The position numbers were made by a program, and so were the translations under genes. Of a stretch of DNA of 64,000 nt, positions 9,407-18,387 are shown piece by piece; position 1 is the first letter of the stretch; every line of letters begins with the position of its first letter. The notes under the pieces are model-generated. The model was not told where the DNA came from and made no database searches. It saw nothing but the letters and a program-made list of their open reading frames with translations. This DNA is from CALRQJ02 sp943370285 (GTDB lineage Bacteria; Bacteroidota; Bacteroidia; Chitinophagales; Chitinophagaceae): assembly GCA_943370285.1 (NCBI GenBank), contig CALRQJ020000002.1:186001-250000 (forward strand). Reading direction: 5' to 3'.

Positions 9407-10507
9407 CTACTCCCATTTAAAAAATTTGATGGCTAAGGCATAAACCACAACTGCCCAAATGCCTAAAATTCCAATCTGTTTTCCACAATCAATAAGATGT
9501 ACTCCTTCAAATGCGATTTTACGCATAGCATCATTAAGATGGGTAAGCGGCAACGCATTACAAATCGGTTTTAGCCAAGATGGTAAAGCATCGATGGGGA
9601 AAAAAGTACCCGCTAATAATAACTGTGGGAACCCAAGTAGGTTGGTAAAAGCCGGAATTACATTGATACTTTTTGCATAACCGCTGATAAAAAATCCAAA
9701 TCCCATAAACACTAATAAGCCAATGAATGACAATAACAACATTTCTACAAAAGTGATCCATCCATTTACCAAAGTAAAGTGCATGAAAAATTTACCAATC
9801 AATAAAATCATTGAAATGATAATCATTTGCATGGCAATTCTAGCTAATGCTTCGCCTAAAATAATGTAAGGCCTTTTGATTGGTGTTGCGTTGAAACGCT
9901 TTAAAACCAACGATTCTCGGAGATTAAAAAATAAAAACGACACACCAAACAAACCGGCACTTAATAATGAAAATCCTAATTGTCCGGGCAATATAAAATC
10001 AATCGTTCTATATATTCTTCCTTCTATTGTTGGCAATGTTTGGTAGCTGACAAATGTTTGTTGGTTGGGTAAGACTTTTTCATTGATGCGTTGAATCACA
10101 TTTTTCAAAATGGATTCCAGCAATTGAATCCTATCGGCACCGGCAGTGGAGGATTGAATCGTTAAAGCATAAGCAGGCAATGAATCTCCTGTTGATTTTA
10201 TGGAAACAATAGCTGTAATTCTACCTTTTTTTAAATCTTCTTGTACTTCAACTTCAGATTTACTGACAATAATGACGTTTTTGATTTTGGACAACACAGC
10301 ATAGACCTGATTATTGGTGGTATCTGTATCCTTGCTTAAGGCAATTCTAACAGCAGGTCCACTCCCACCCATAAATCCAAAAATCATGATAAAAAGCAAA
10401 GGGAAAACAAAGCCAAAAACGATAGCAGATGGACTTCGTAATTGAGCCCGAAAACTACTTTTTGTAATGGCCAGCATTGCTTTCCACTGGCTATAGTTAG
10501 GTTGCAT
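9407..10507 (-). CDS. ABC-2 type transporter permease
   Basis: A 366-residue inner-membrane permease of the ABC-2 (drug/polysaccharide exporter) type. One N-terminal membrane segment (FGFVFPLLFIMIFGFMGG) is followed by a large extracytoplasmic domain (about 50-180), then about five further segments. The tail contains LLLAGTFFPIDALPSWLKPICNALPLTHLNDAMR, a typical ABC-2 signature. No ATPase gene is adjacent; an orphan ABC-2-type ATPase sits at 61.3 kb. The substrate is unknown. Confidence 0.9.
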   Translation of the reverse strand: MQPNYSQWKAMLAITKSSFRAQLRSPSAIVFGFVFPLLFIMIFGFMGGSGPAVRIALSKDTDTTNNQVYAVLSKIKNVIIVSKSEVEVQEDLKKGRITAIVSIKSTGDSLPAYALTIQSSTAGADRIQLLESILKNVIQRINEKVLPNQQTFVSYQTLPTIEGRIYRTIDFILPGQLGFSLLSAGLFGVSFLFFNLRESLVLKRFNATPIKRPYIILGEALARIAMQMIIISMILLIGKFFMHFTLVNGWITFVEMLLLSFIGLLVFMGFGFFISGYAKSINVIPAFTNLLGFPQLLLAGTFFPIDALPSWLKPICNALPLTHLNDAMRKIAFEGVHLIDCGKQIGILGIWAVVVYALAIKFFKWE

Positions 10508-10572
10508 AGTTTTATTACACTTTGCTTACAAAGCTATCTTTTTATTTGTGCCGATAAAAAGCAATTTTAGCA

Positions 10573-12333
10573 TTAGCGAAACTTCATATCAAATGGCATT
10601 CTAGCTTGTGGAATACCCATGATGGCATTGAGCTTTTTTAGTCTCATGTACATATCATATTGTGCAACACCAATTTCTTCTTTGATAGATTTCACTTTAG
10701 TAGTTTTTGTAACTGAACCGAACAATTTCTCAAAGAATGGTTGTTGTTCAGGATAGCCCTTTAGTTTATAAGTACTTAATTTACTCATTCTTGCCGCACA
10801 ATCAATCGCATCTTTAAGGCTACCTAATTTATCTACTAATCCAATTTCTACTGCTCTTTTTCCTGTCCATACCCTGCCTTGTGCGATACTATCAACAGCA
10901 TCAACAGACATATTTCTAGCATCTGCTACTCTTGTCTTAAAGGTATGGTAAATAGTGTCAATACTATTTTGCACAAACACTTTTTCTGCTGCTGTCAAAG
11001 GACGACTAACATCACCAAAATCGGCATAGGTAGCAGTTTTTACACCATCGAATGTCATTCCTAATTTGTTTTTGAAAAAAGCCTGCATATTCGGGATAAT
11101 GCCAAAAACACCAATCGAACCGGTAATAGTATTGGGTTGTGCAAAAACAGAATCTCCACCGCAGGCAATATAATAACCGCCGGATGCAGCCACATCACCC
11201 ATACTTACAACAACAGGTTTTACTTTTCGAGCTAAGCTTAATTCTCTCCACATTACTTCACTTGCTAAAGCACTACCACCAGGTGAGTTTACTCTTAATA
11301 CAATGGCTTTAACCGACTTATCTAATCTTGCTTTACGAATCAAATTTCTAAATTTATCGCTACCAATCGATTCATCATCTCCTTTACCATCTACAATATC
11401 TCCTTCGGCATAAATAACGGCTATTTTATCGCTGCCAGAACCATTATCCATTGTTCTGGCTTTTTGGTAATCATCGAATGAAACATAATTAATTTTATCT
11501 GTTTCTTTCAATCCCAATTTTGTCAATAATTCAGCTTTCACTTCATCATCATATATCACACCATCAATCAATTTATATGTCAATGCATCATATGGAGATT
11601 GAATAGTACCGGTATTAGCCAATTGATGCAATGTTGTGGTATCTACCTTTCTTGTTTCTGCAGTTTTTGCTAAAAAATGTTGGTATAAATCACCCATAAA
11701 CACGGCAGTTTGTAAGCGATTAGCATCGGTCATTTTATATTCTCTAAGTGGTTCCGTTGCACTTTTGAATTTTCCGGCATAGAATATTTGTGGTTCGATT
11801 TCTAATTTTTCTAATGTGCCTTTTAGAAAGAATAATGAGGTAGCAAATCCTCTGAAATCAAACGCTCCTTTGGGATTGCAATAAATTTTATCGGCCACTT
11901 GTGCTACATAATAAGCGTTCTGACTGATGACTTCACCATAAGCAATAACTGTTTTATTACTTTTCTTGAAAGCCAACAGTGCATCTCTGATTTCTTCTGT
12001 TGCTGCAAAACCATTAGCATTGTCGTTGGCTTTAATATAAATGGCTTTAACTTCATCGTCAGTAGCAGCGGCTTTAATCATTCTTACCATGTCGTATAAG
12101 CCCGGCAACGATTCCTCTTCCGTACCGCCCATCAATGCTGCAAGGGGGTTATCTTGAGCTTGTTCTCTGTAAGTTTTTGACAAATCCAATACCAATACAG
12201 CATTATTGCCGATTACAGGTTGTTCGGGGGTAGCAATAGCCGCCAAAAAAAACAGACTCACTACAAGACTTACAATGCTAAATACTATCAACGCTAAAAA
12301 ACTAGCGAAAAATATTTTAAAGAAGTTGGCCAT
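10573..12333 (-). CDS. sppA: signal peptide peptidase SppA (protease IV), 67K type
   Basis: A 586-residue membrane-anchored serine protease degrading residual signal peptides. It has an N-terminal membrane segment (about 5-30) and two ClpP-fold halves. The general-base Lys lies in YAGKFKSATEPL (about residue 190) in the first half, and the nucleophile Ser in GDVAASGGYYIACGGD (about 383) in the second half, matching the Lys/Ser dyad of long SppA. The frame begins at a TTG two codons upstream (12339); the ATG at 12333 (MANFFKIFF) is preferred. Confidence 0.95.
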   Translation of the reverse strand: MANFFKIFFASFLALIVFSIVSLVVSLFFLAAIATPEQPVIGNNAVLVLDLSKTYREQAQDNPLAALMGGTEEESLPGLYDMVRMIKAAATDDEVKAIYIKANDNANGFAATEEIRDALLAFKKSNKTVIAYGEVISQNAYYVAQVADKIYCNPKGAFDFRGFATSLFFLKGTLEKLEIEPQIFYAGKFKSATEPLREYKMTDANRLQTAVFMGDLYQHFLAKTAETRKVDTTTLHQLANTGTIQSPYDALTYKLIDGVIYDDEVKAELLTKLGLKETDKINYVSFDDYQKARTMDNGSGSDKIAVIYAEGDIVDGKGDDESIGSDKFRNLIRKARLDKSVKAIVLRVNSPGGSALASEVMWRELSLARKVKPVVVSMGDVAASGGYYIACGGDSVFAQPNTITGSIGVFGIIPNMQAFFKNKLGMTFDGVKTATYADFGDVSRPLTAAEKVFVQNSIDTIYHTFKTRVADARNMSVDAVDSIAQGRVWTGKRAVEIGLVDKLGSLKDAIDCAARMSKLSTYKLKGYPEQQPFFEKLFGSVTKTTKVKSIKEEIGVAQYDMYMRLKKLNAIMGIPQARMPFDMKFR

Positions 12334-12392
12334 AATCAATCATTTGTACAATCAAAGTAAAGATATTTGAGCTTATTGAAGTTAGATTCATT

Positions 12393-12875
12393 ATGAACAA
12401 GGTTTATTTACTTACAGGCGGTAATATTGGAAATAGAGCAACCTATCTTGCAAATGCCCAATCAGCCATTGAAAGTTATTGTGGAAAGATTGTTGCCAGC
12501 TCATCAATTTATGAAACCGCCGCTTGGGGTAAAGAAAATCAGGCTGCTTTTTTGAATCAGGTTTTGGTATTAGAAACAAGATTTTCACCTGAAAAATTGA
12601 TGCATCTGATACTCGATATTGAATTAGAAATGGGGAGAAAAAGAGAGGAGAAATTCGGTCCCAGAACGATTGATATTGATATTTTATTCATCGATAACGA
12701 AATTATTAACACTCCCTTTTTAGTTGTACCGCACCCTCAACTACAAAATCGTCGTTTTGTATTAACGCCTTTGCTAGAACTAGCGCCTCAACTTGTTCAT
12801 CCGGTTTTACAACAAACTATTTCAGCACTTTTTGCGAACTGTCCCGATGATTTGAATGTGAAAAAGTTTTCTTAA
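12393..12875 (+). CDS. folK: 2-amino-4-hydroxy-6-hydroxymethyldihydropteridine pyrophosphokinase
   Basis: A 160-residue HPPK that transfers pyrophosphate from ATP to hydroxymethyl-dihydropterin in folate synthesis. Motifs are LTGGNIGNRATYL at the N-terminus, the EKFGPRTIDIDILFID signature with the Mg-binding DxD, and PHPQLQNRRFVLTPLLELAP. The length is normal for a monofunctional enzyme. It is followed after 44 nt by a deoxynucleoside kinase gene on the same strand, which has its own -7-like element. Confidence 0.97.
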   Translation: MNKVYLLTGGNIGNRATYLANAQSAIESYCGKIVASSSIYETAAWGKENQAAFLNQVLVLETRFSPEKLMHLILDIELEMGRKREEKFGPRTIDIDILFIDNEIINTPFLVVPHPQLQNRRFVLTPLLELAPQLVHPVLQQTISALFANCPDDLNVKKFS

Positions 12876-12894
12876 TTAAAGTATCACATGAACT

Positions 12895-12902
12895 TAATTT
12901 TG
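12895..12902 (+). promoter_or_regulatory. Bacteroidota -7 promoter element before deoxynucleoside kinase
   Basis: TAATTTTG fits TAnnTTTG and lies 17 nt before the ATG at 12920. No clear -33 TTTG is at the expected distance, so the kinase may also be read through from folK. Confidence 0.4.
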
Positions 12903-12919
12903 ACGCCTACAGCAGCGTC

Positions 12920-13552
12920 ATGAAACATCATTTTATAACGATAGAGGGGAATATTGGAGCAGGGAAAACAACTTTGGCACATCTGCTGTCTAAAAAATTG
13001 AATGCAAGACTGATTTTAGAAGAATTTGCAGACAACCCGTTTCTGACGAAATTTTACGAAAATCCAAAGCAATATGCTTTTCCGGTTGAACTATTTTTTT
13101 TAGCCGAACGCTATAAGCAATTGAAAGATATGCTGAACACGAAGGACATGTTTCAAAGTGTTACAGTTAGTGATTATTTGTTTACGAAATGTTTGCTATT
13201 TGCTAAAGTAAATTTACCGGAAGAAGAATTTAGGTTATACCAAAAGCTATTCGATATCATACATCAGCAACTGATTTTCCCTGACATACTGATTTATTTG
13301 CATGCTCCAGTGAACAAATTACAAGCCAATATAAAAAAAAGGCAAAGGGAGTATGAACAAGCTATTCCTGACGAATATTTATTCAACCTTCAAGAAACGT
13401 ATACAAGCTATATCAAGCAGCACAATATTAAAACCATTTTTATAGATGCTAGTAATGCTGATTTTTTAGGCAATGAAAAGCATTTACAAATTGTACTCGA
13501 TGCCTTAGATAAAGACTATGAAGATGGGCAGCATTATTTTACTTTGCCTTAA
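12920..13552 (+). CDS. deoxynucleoside kinase (dGK/dAK-like)
   Basis: A 210-residue salvage kinase phosphorylating deoxynucleosides with a nucleoside triphosphate. It shows the P-loop EGNIGAGKTTLAHLLSK, the substrate-site LILEEFADNPFLTKFYENP, the DRY-equivalent SDYLFTKCLLFAK and the lid-type segment NIKKRQREYEQAI with arginines. The length matches bacterial deoxyadenosine/deoxyguanosine kinases. Substrate preference cannot be read from the sequence. Its end overlaps the convergent small membrane ORF by 14 nt. Confidence 0.92.
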   Translation: MKHHFITIEGNIGAGKTTLAHLLSKKLNARLILEEFADNPFLTKFYENPKQYAFPVELFFLAERYKQLKDMLNTKDMFQSVTVSDYLFTKCLLFAKVNLPEEEFRLYQKLFDIIHQQLIFPDILIYLHAPVNKLQANIKKRQREYEQAIPDEYLFNLQETYTSYIKQHNIKTIFIDASNADFLGNEKHLQIVLDALDKDYEDGQHYFTLP

Positions 13553-13697
13553 TTATCTTTTTTTGTAAAGCATTAATCAACTCTTTTTGCTTCAGCTTTA
13601 ATCTTTCTGACAGTTTCTGTTTGCGATTTGTAGAACTCTGTTTTACCAAAGTAATCATTATAAAAGCTATAGTACAACCTACAATAATTAATATCAT
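13539..13697 (-). CDS. 52-residue small membrane peptide coupled to hisF
   Basis: A 52-codon frame, not previously listed. The N-terminus is a hydrophobic stretch ([18 protein letters not shown]) predicted to cross the membrane once, followed by a basic, coiled-coil-like tail ([20 protein letters not shown] and on to KIIKAK). Its ATG (13697-13695) overlaps the hisF stop TGA (13696-13694) as ATGA, the arrangement of translational coupling. It overlaps the end of the convergent kinase gene by 14 nt. I do not recognise a family. It could be a real small protein at the operon's 3' end or a chance frame in AT-rich DNA; the ATGA junction and membrane/charged pattern favour the former. Confidence 0.55.
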   Translation of the reverse strand: MILIIVGCTIAFIMITLVKQSSTNRKQKLSERLKLKQKELINALQKKIIKAK

Positions 13698-14452
13698 ATT
13701 CTTACTGCTATTTCATGCTTTTTGAGATACTGCTTTAAGTCTTGAATTTCTATTTCCTTAAAGTGGAAAATACTTGCAGCTAAGGCTGCATCTGCTTTTG
13801 CGTTAAGAAAAACATCTTTAAAATGTTCCATGGTACCACCACCACCACTTGCAATAATCGGTACAGAAAGATGTTCACTCAATTGTTGGGTAATGTCTAA
13901 TGCAAAGCCTTGTTTGGTGCCATCATTGTTCATACTAGTGAGTAGAATTTCACCAGCCCCCAATTCAACAGCTTGTTTAGCCCAATCGAAGCAATTAGTT
14001 TCCGTTTTCGTTCTACCGCCATTCAAATACACATACCATTCGCCATCTGCTTCTTTTTTGGTATCAATCGCCAAGACCACACACTGACTGCCAAATTGTT
14101 TGGCTAAATCATAAATTAGTTGCGGATTTTTAAATGCTGAAGTATTGATAGAAATTTTATCAGCCCCATTTTGCAGCAATACACTTACATCTTCTACACT
14201 ACTTATTCCACCACCAACTGTAAATGGTATATTGATTTTATGAGCAATCTTGTTCACTAACTCACTTAAAGTTTTTCTTTTCTCAACCGTTGCAGTAATA
14301 TCTAAAAAAACCAATTCATCAGCACCCTGAGCAGCATATAAAGCACCCAATTCAACTGGGTCTCCTGCATCACGAATATTTTCAAAGTTGATGCCTTTGA
14401 CTGTGCGACCATCTTTAATATCTAAACAGGGTATGATTCTCTTAGTTAACAT
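13694..14452 (-). CDS. hisF: imidazole glycerol phosphate synthase, cyclase subunit
   Basis: A 252-residue (beta/alpha)8 barrel that with HisH converts PRFAR and ammonia to imidazole glycerol phosphate and AICAR. The catalytic Asp is in [12 protein letters not shown] near the N-terminus; the second is in [13 protein letters not shown]. Phosphate-binding GGGISS and [10 protein letters not shown] are present. It overlaps hisA by 11 nt and is the last his gene of the cluster; no hisI or hisE follows. Confidence 0.98.
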   Translation of the reverse strand: MLTKRIIPCLDIKDGRTVKGINFENIRDAGDPVELGALYAAQGADELVFLDITATVEKRKTLSELVNKIAHKINIPFTVGGGISSVEDVSVLLQNGADKISINTSAFKNPQLIYDLAKQFGSQCVVLAIDTKKEADGEWYVYLNGGRTKTETNCFDWAKQAVELGAGEILLTSMNNDGTKQGFALDITQQLSEHLSVPIIASGGGGTMEHFKDVFLNAKADAALAASIFHFKEIEIQDLKQYLKKHEIAVRI

Positions 14453-15164
14453 TGATACGCTTTAATTCTTGTAGTGAAATTCTGTTTTCATAAATGGCTT
14501 TTCCCACAATCGCAGCATTGCAACCAATATCTTTCAATCGTTTTAAATCATCTAACGATGCAACGCCACCACTAGCAATAAAATGTAGTTCAGGAAATTT
14601 GGTAATAATATTTTTATACAATTCTGTTGATGGGCCTTCTAATCTCCCATCTTTACTTACATCGGTACAAAATATTTGTTGTACTCCATGCTTTACATAC
14701 TTTTCAATAAAATCATAAATCCATATATCTGTAGTTTCTAACCAACCGCCAATGGCAATTTTCTCCTCTTTAACATCTGCACCTAATAAAAACTTAGCTG
14801 CTCCAAATTGTTGTAACCAACTTACAAATAAAGCTTCATCTTTTACAGCTATGCTTCCTACTGTTGCTAAAGCTGCTCCGGAATCAAAAACAATCTGCAC
14901 ATCTTTTTCTGTTTTTATTCCACCGCCAAAATCAATAGCTATATTTGTTTTTGAAGCAATGGTTTCCAGTACTTTCCAATTCTTCACAGCACCAGCTTTG
15001 GCTCCGTCTAAATCAACCAAATGCAATCTTTGCAAGCCCGAATCTTCAAACGCTAGTGCTACTTCTAAAGGATTTTCATTGTAAATTTTCTTTTGGGAAT
15101 AATCACCCTCTGTTAATCGAACACATTTACCATCTATAATGTCTATTGCAGGAATAATTTGCAT
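14442..15164 (-). CDS. hisA: phosphoribosylformimino-5-aminoimidazole carboxamide ribotide isomerase
   Basis: A 240-residue (beta/alpha)8 barrel isomerase converting ProFAR to PRFAR. Catalytic acids are seen in [14 protein letters not shown] and in [14 protein letters not shown]. Phosphate sites are [12 protein letters not shown] and [12 protein letters not shown]. It sits 2 nt after hisH and overlaps hisF, so hisH-hisA-hisF are tightly coupled. Confidence 0.98.
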   Translation of the reverse strand: MQIIPAIDIIDGKCVRLTEGDYSQKKIYNENPLEVALAFEDSGLQRLHLVDLDGAKAGAVKNWKVLETIASKTNIAIDFGGGIKTEKDVQIVFDSGAALATVGSIAVKDEALFVSWLQQFGAAKFLLGADVKEEKIAIGGWLETTDIWIYDFIEKYVKHGVQQIFCTDVSKDGRLEGPSTELYKNIITKFPELHFIASGGVASLDDLKRLKDIGCNAAIVGKAIYENRISLQELKRINVN

Positions 15165-15166
15165 GA

Positions 15167-15760
15167 TTATAATTCTAAAAAATTTTTCAAAATTTGTTCT
15201 CCAACTGCAGCACTTTTTTCAGGATGAAATTGAACTCCGTAAAAATTATCTTTCTGCAATGCAGAACTATAAGCTTGAATATAATTGGTTGTAGCAATGG
15301 TATGTTCTCCTAATGCAGCATAATAACCGTGAACAAAATAGCAGAAGTCATTTTCTTTAAGGCCATTAAATAATGGAGTCTTTAAATTGAAAATATTGTT
15401 CCACCCAATCTGCGGAACCTTGCCCCCATCCCCTAAAGGGGGGCTAAACCTTTTTACTGCTTCATCAAAAATGCCTAAACAATCTGTATCATTTTCTTCA
15501 CTGCGTTTGCACATCAATTGCATACCTAAACAAATACCTAATACAGGCTGTTTTAAATTATTAATAACTTTATCCAATCCTCTTTCTTTTAAGTAACTCA
15601 TTGCTGTGCTCGCTTCACCAACACCAGGGAAAATAACCTTATCCGCTAATCGTATTTGTTGCACATCATCTGTAACAGTTGCTTGCATACCAATTCTTTC
15701 TAAAGCATATAAAACACTTTGAATATTTCCGGCATTATATTTTATGATTACTAAGTCCAT
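15167..15760 (-). CDS. hisH: imidazole glycerol phosphate synthase, glutaminase subunit (with in-frame repeat insertion)
   Basis: A 197-residue class I glutamine amidotransferase supplying ammonia to HisF. The nucleophile Cys77 is in GICLGMQL, and the His-Glu pair is in GVQFHPEKS near the C-terminus. The oxyanion region IIKYNAGNIQSV and FPGVGEAS are typical. Residues about 106-113 (SPPLGDGG) just before KVPQIGWNN are encoded by the palindromic repeat at 15422-15444 and are absent from HisH as I know it. The frame is kept intact. The insertion is probably surface-exposed. Confidence 0.96.
   Translation of the reverse strand: MDLVIIKYNAGNIQSVLYALERIGMQATVTDDVQQIRLADKVIFPGVGEASTAMSYLKERGLDKVINNLKQPVLGICLGMQLMCKRSEENDTDCLGIFDEAVKRFSPPLGDGGKVPQIGWNNIFNLKTPLFNGLKENDFCYFVHGYYAALGEHTIATTNYIQAYSSALQKDNFYGVQFHPEKSAAVGEQILKNFLEL
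15422..15444. repeat. palindromic element, copy 1 (inside hisH)
   Basis: GCCCCCATCCCC followed by TAAA and a run of G then C forms a palindromic unit with core CCCC-TAAA-GGGG. It lies inside hisH and is translated in frame. Its first 12 bases are identical to those of the copy in trpB. Confidence 0.8.
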
Positions 15761-15761
15761 T

Positions 15762-15784
15762 CTCCTATCCCCTGAAGGGGATTA
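15762..15784. repeat. palindromic element, copy 2 (between trpA and hisH)
   Basis: The core TCCCCTGAAGGGGA (15768-15781) fills most of the 24-nt gap between the trpA stop and the hisH ATG, overlapping the expected hisH ribosome-binding region. It is the same element type as the copies inside hisH, trpA and trpB, with TGAA instead of TAAA in the loop. Confidence 0.75.
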
Positions 15785-16579
15785 TTAATTTATGATTGAT
15801 GATAAAAATCGTTTGGTTGTTTCTTCTACACTAGTTGTTCCATCTAATGCCTTGATGTAGGCACTTCCGATTATAGCTCCATTGCTGTATTTACATGCTG
15901 CATCAAAACTGGATTTATCTTTTATACCAAAGCCTACTAAAATTGGATTTTTCAATTGATAGCTTTGTAAACGTTGTAAATATTTTTCTACTGCTTCAAA
16001 ATCTGTATTGCTACCTGTGGTAGCAGAAGAACTTACTGCATATAAAAATCCAGTTGTTAAACTATCCAATTTTCTAACTCTCTCTTCTGAAGTTTCTGGT
16101 GTGACTAAGAAAATAAAATCTAATCCATATTTTTTAATAATAGCACCATACTCCGTTTCAAATTCATATTCCGGCAAATCCGGTAAGATCAATCCATCCA
16201 CTCCAACTGCAGCTGCATTGGCACAGAATTTTTCAAAGCCGTATTGTAAAACGGGGTTCATATAACCCATTAGAATCAAGCCTGCCTCCAAGCCCCTAAC
16301 CCCTAAAGGAGGATTATCAGAACGTAGGTTTTGTAACTGTTTAAATAATACTTCAATCGTCATTCCATTTTCTAAAGCTTTGCTGCTGCTGGCTTGTATA
16401 ACAGGTCCATCAGCCAATGGATCGCTATAAGGCATTCCTAGTTCAATTAAATCTGCTCCATTTGCGGCAAGTGTATTAATGATATTTACAGTGCTATCCA
16501 ATGTTGGATAACCAGCTGTGCAATACACATTCAGCACTCGTTGTTGTTTGTGTTGAAAAATATACTTTATTCTACTCAT
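15785..16579 (-). CDS. trpA: tryptophan synthase alpha chain (with in-frame repeat insertion)
   Basis: A 264-residue barrel enzyme that cleaves indole-3-glycerol phosphate to indole, channelled to TrpB. Catalytic Glu46 and Asp57 are in LIELGMPYSDPLADGPVIQ. Other motifs are LILMGYMNPV, GLILPDLPEYE and LVGFGIKDK. Residues about 87-98 (SDNPPLGVRGLE) between the helix QLQNLR and AGLILMGYMNP are encoded by the palindromic repeat at 16285-16312 and look like extra sequence. The start overlaps the preceding GNAT gene by 4 nt (ATGA). Confidence 0.97.
   Translation of the reverse strand: MSRIKYIFQHKQQRVLNVYCTAGYPTLDSTVNIINTLAANGADLIELGMPYSDPLADGPVIQASSSKALENGMTIEVLFKQLQNLRSDNPPLGVRGLEAGLILMGYMNPVLQYGFEKFCANAAAVGVDGLILPDLPEYEFETEYGAIIKKYGLDFIFLVTPETSEERVRKLDSLTTGFLYAVSSSATTGSNTDFEAVEKYLQRLQSYQLKNPILVGFGIKDKSSFDAACKYSNGAIIGSAYIKALDGTTSVEETTKRFLSSIIN
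16285..16312. repeat. palindromic element, copy 3 (inside trpA)
   Basis: The core ACCCCTAAAGGAGG preceded by CCTCCAAGCCCCTA forms a CCTCC...GGAGG palindromic unit. It is translated in frame within trpA and belongs to the same family as copies 1, 2 and 4. Confidence 0.75.
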
Positions 16580-17034
16580 TGTATTTTTTTCTCCATTTTT
16601 ATATTGGCTCTTTCATAAACAGCTCCACCCAAATCTATTTCTACAAACCCGTATTTTTTATAAAGATGAATAGCTGGTATAAGTTTAGTATTTGAGTATA
16701 AAATTAATTTAGAAAAGCCCATTTTTTTAGCTTCTTCCAAAGCAAATATTAATAATTCATTACCAATGTTTTTACCTTGGTGCAGTTCAGAAACAGCCAT
16801 TTTAGTTAACTCAATTTCGTTTGTTTTTTTATCTTTCATGAATGCAAAACAGCCCACTGGTTCATTATTTAAAACTGCAAAATAAATATAGCCCCCATTT
16901 GTTAAAATGTATTGTTCTGGGTTGCTTAAAACAAGTTCATCAATAGGTTCTACCACAAAAAATTTGTTGAGCCATGCTATATTTAAATCTTTAAAAGCTT
17001 TTGCATACTCAGGTTTATAAGGTGTAATGTCCAT
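16576..17034 (-). CDS. GNAT-family N-acetyltransferase
   Basis: A 152-residue acetyl-CoA-dependent acyltransferase. The acetyl-CoA loop is in VSELHQGKNIGNELLIFAL (pattern Q/RxxGxG/A), preceded by the beta strand NEIELTKMA and followed by LILYSNTKLIPAIHLYKKYGF. The substrate is unknown. It is inserted between trpB and trpA, and its stop overlaps the trpA start by 4 nt, so it is cotranslated with trpA. Its position in a tryptophan operon is unusual and may be accidental. Confidence 0.9.
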   Translation of the reverse strand: MDITPYKPEYAKAFKDLNIAWLNKFFVVEPIDELVLSNPEQYILTNGGYIYFAVLNNEPVGCFAFMKDKKTNEIELTKMAVSELHQGKNIGNELLIFALEEAKKMGFSKLILYSNTKLIPAIHLYKKYGFVEIDLGGAVYERANIKMEKKIQ

Positions 17035-17111
17035 ATTAATTTTTTTAAAAAAGACACCAACGCTTGAAGTTTAACAACGTTGTGATACTTTGTGTCGTTA
17101 ATTCATTGTGG

Positions 17112-18335
17112 TTATAAATGATTCATATAAGTTGCTAAATCCTTATCTCCTCTTCCACTTAAGCAAACTACTACTACATCATCCTTTTTAAACTTCATTT
17201 GGTCTAAAGCAGAAAAAGCATGTGCCGTTTCTAATGCAGGAATAATACCTTCCAACTTGCTAATTTCAAAAGCACTATCCAATGCATCATCATCCGTAAC
17301 ACTTAAAAAAGTACCTCGTCCGCTTTGGAATAAGTTGGCATGCAAAGGTCCAATACCCGGATAATCCAATCCTGCGGAAATGCTGTGTGGCTCTACCACC
17401 TGTCCATCTGCTGTTTGCATCAATAAGCTTTTACTACCATGCAAAATACCAGGCTTACCCAATGCTGTTGTCGCAGCACTCATACCACTGTTAACACCAT
17501 GTCCGGCAGCTTCTACAGCTACCAACTGTACACTCAATTCATCCAAGAAATGATAAAATGCTCCTGCCGCATTACTACCGCCACCTACACAAGCCACAAC
17601 ATGCGTTGGTAATTCATTCCCTGTTTTCTCTAACAATTGTTTCCGAATTTCTTTGCTGATGACGCTTTGAAAGCGAGCCACCATATCCGGGTAAGGATGT
17701 GGCCCAACCACACTTCCAATAATATAATGCGTATCGTTGGGATTATTAATCCAATCTCTGATTGCTTCATTGGTAGCATCTTTCAAGGTTTTACTACCAC
17801 TTGTTGCAGGCACTACTTTTGCGCCCAACATTTTCATTCTTGCTACATTGGGTGCTTGGCGTTCAATATCTTTTTCACCCATGTACACAATACATTCCAT
17901 GCCTTTTAATGCACAAACTGTAGCTGTGGCAACACCATGCTGACCGGCACCTGTTTCTGCAATAATTCTTGTTTTGCCTAATCTGCGAGCCAACAAAATT
18001 TGTCCAACCGTATTGTTTATTTTATGTGCACCGGTATGACATAAATCTTCTCTCTTTAAATAGACATTAGTGTTATGCAATGCACTCAACCGCTCTGCAT
18101 AAAACAATGGTGTTGGCCTGCCTACATAATCTGTTAGCAATTGCTGAAAGGCTTGTTGAAAATCAGGTTCAGCCATTATTTGCAAATATTTTTCTTTTAA
18201 CGCTGCAACATTGCTGTGCAACATTTCAGGAATATAAGCACCACCGAAACTACCATAATAGCCTTGAGCATTGGGTGAGGTATAGCCCCCATCCCCGAAA
18301 GGGATGTTAACAGTATTTTTCTCTTCAAGTATCAT
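17112..18335 (-). CDS. trpB: tryptophan synthase beta chain (N-terminal repeat insertion)
   Basis: A 407-residue PLP enzyme joining indole and serine. The PLP lysine is Lys105 in HTGAHKINNTVGQ, phosphate binding is in CVGGGSNAAGAF, and the substrate region is ETGAGQHGVATA. The first 25 residues before YYGSFGGAYIPEML contain IPFGDGGYTSP, encoded by the palindromic element at 18285-18308, so the N-terminus is extended compared with normal TrpB. Order is trpF, trpB, GNAT, trpA. A 128-nt gap with hairpins separates it from trpF. Confidence 0.97.
   Translation of the reverse strand: MILEEKNTVNIPFGDGGYTSPNAQGYYGSFGGAYIPEMLHSNVAALKEKYLQIMAEPDFQQAFQQLLTDYVGRPTPLFYAERLSALHNTNVYLKREDLCHTGAHKINNTVGQILLARRLGKTRIIAETGAGQHGVATATVCALKGMECIVYMGEKDIERQAPNVARMKMLGAKVVPATSGSKTLKDATNEAIRDWINNPNDTHYIIGSVVGPHPYPDMVARFQSVISKEIRKQLLEKTGNELPTHVVACVGGGSNAAGAFYHFLDELSVQLVAVEAAGHGVNSGMSAATTALGKPGILHGSKSLLMQTADGQVVEPHSISAGLDYPGIGPLHANLFQSGRGTFLSVTDDDALDSAFEISKLEGIIPALETAHAFSALDQMKFKKDDVVVVCLSGRGDKDLATYMNHL
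18285..18308. repeat. palindromic element, copy 4 (inside trpB 5' end)
   Basis: GCCCCCATCCCC then GAAAGGGATG. The first 12 bases are identical to the hisH copy, with a similar AAAGGG half. It is translated in frame as part of the TrpB N-terminal extension. Confidence 0.75.
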
Positions 18336-18387
18336 GTTCTCATTTTTATTTTTTATGGACTTATCTGAAGTACTACTATTAAACTAC

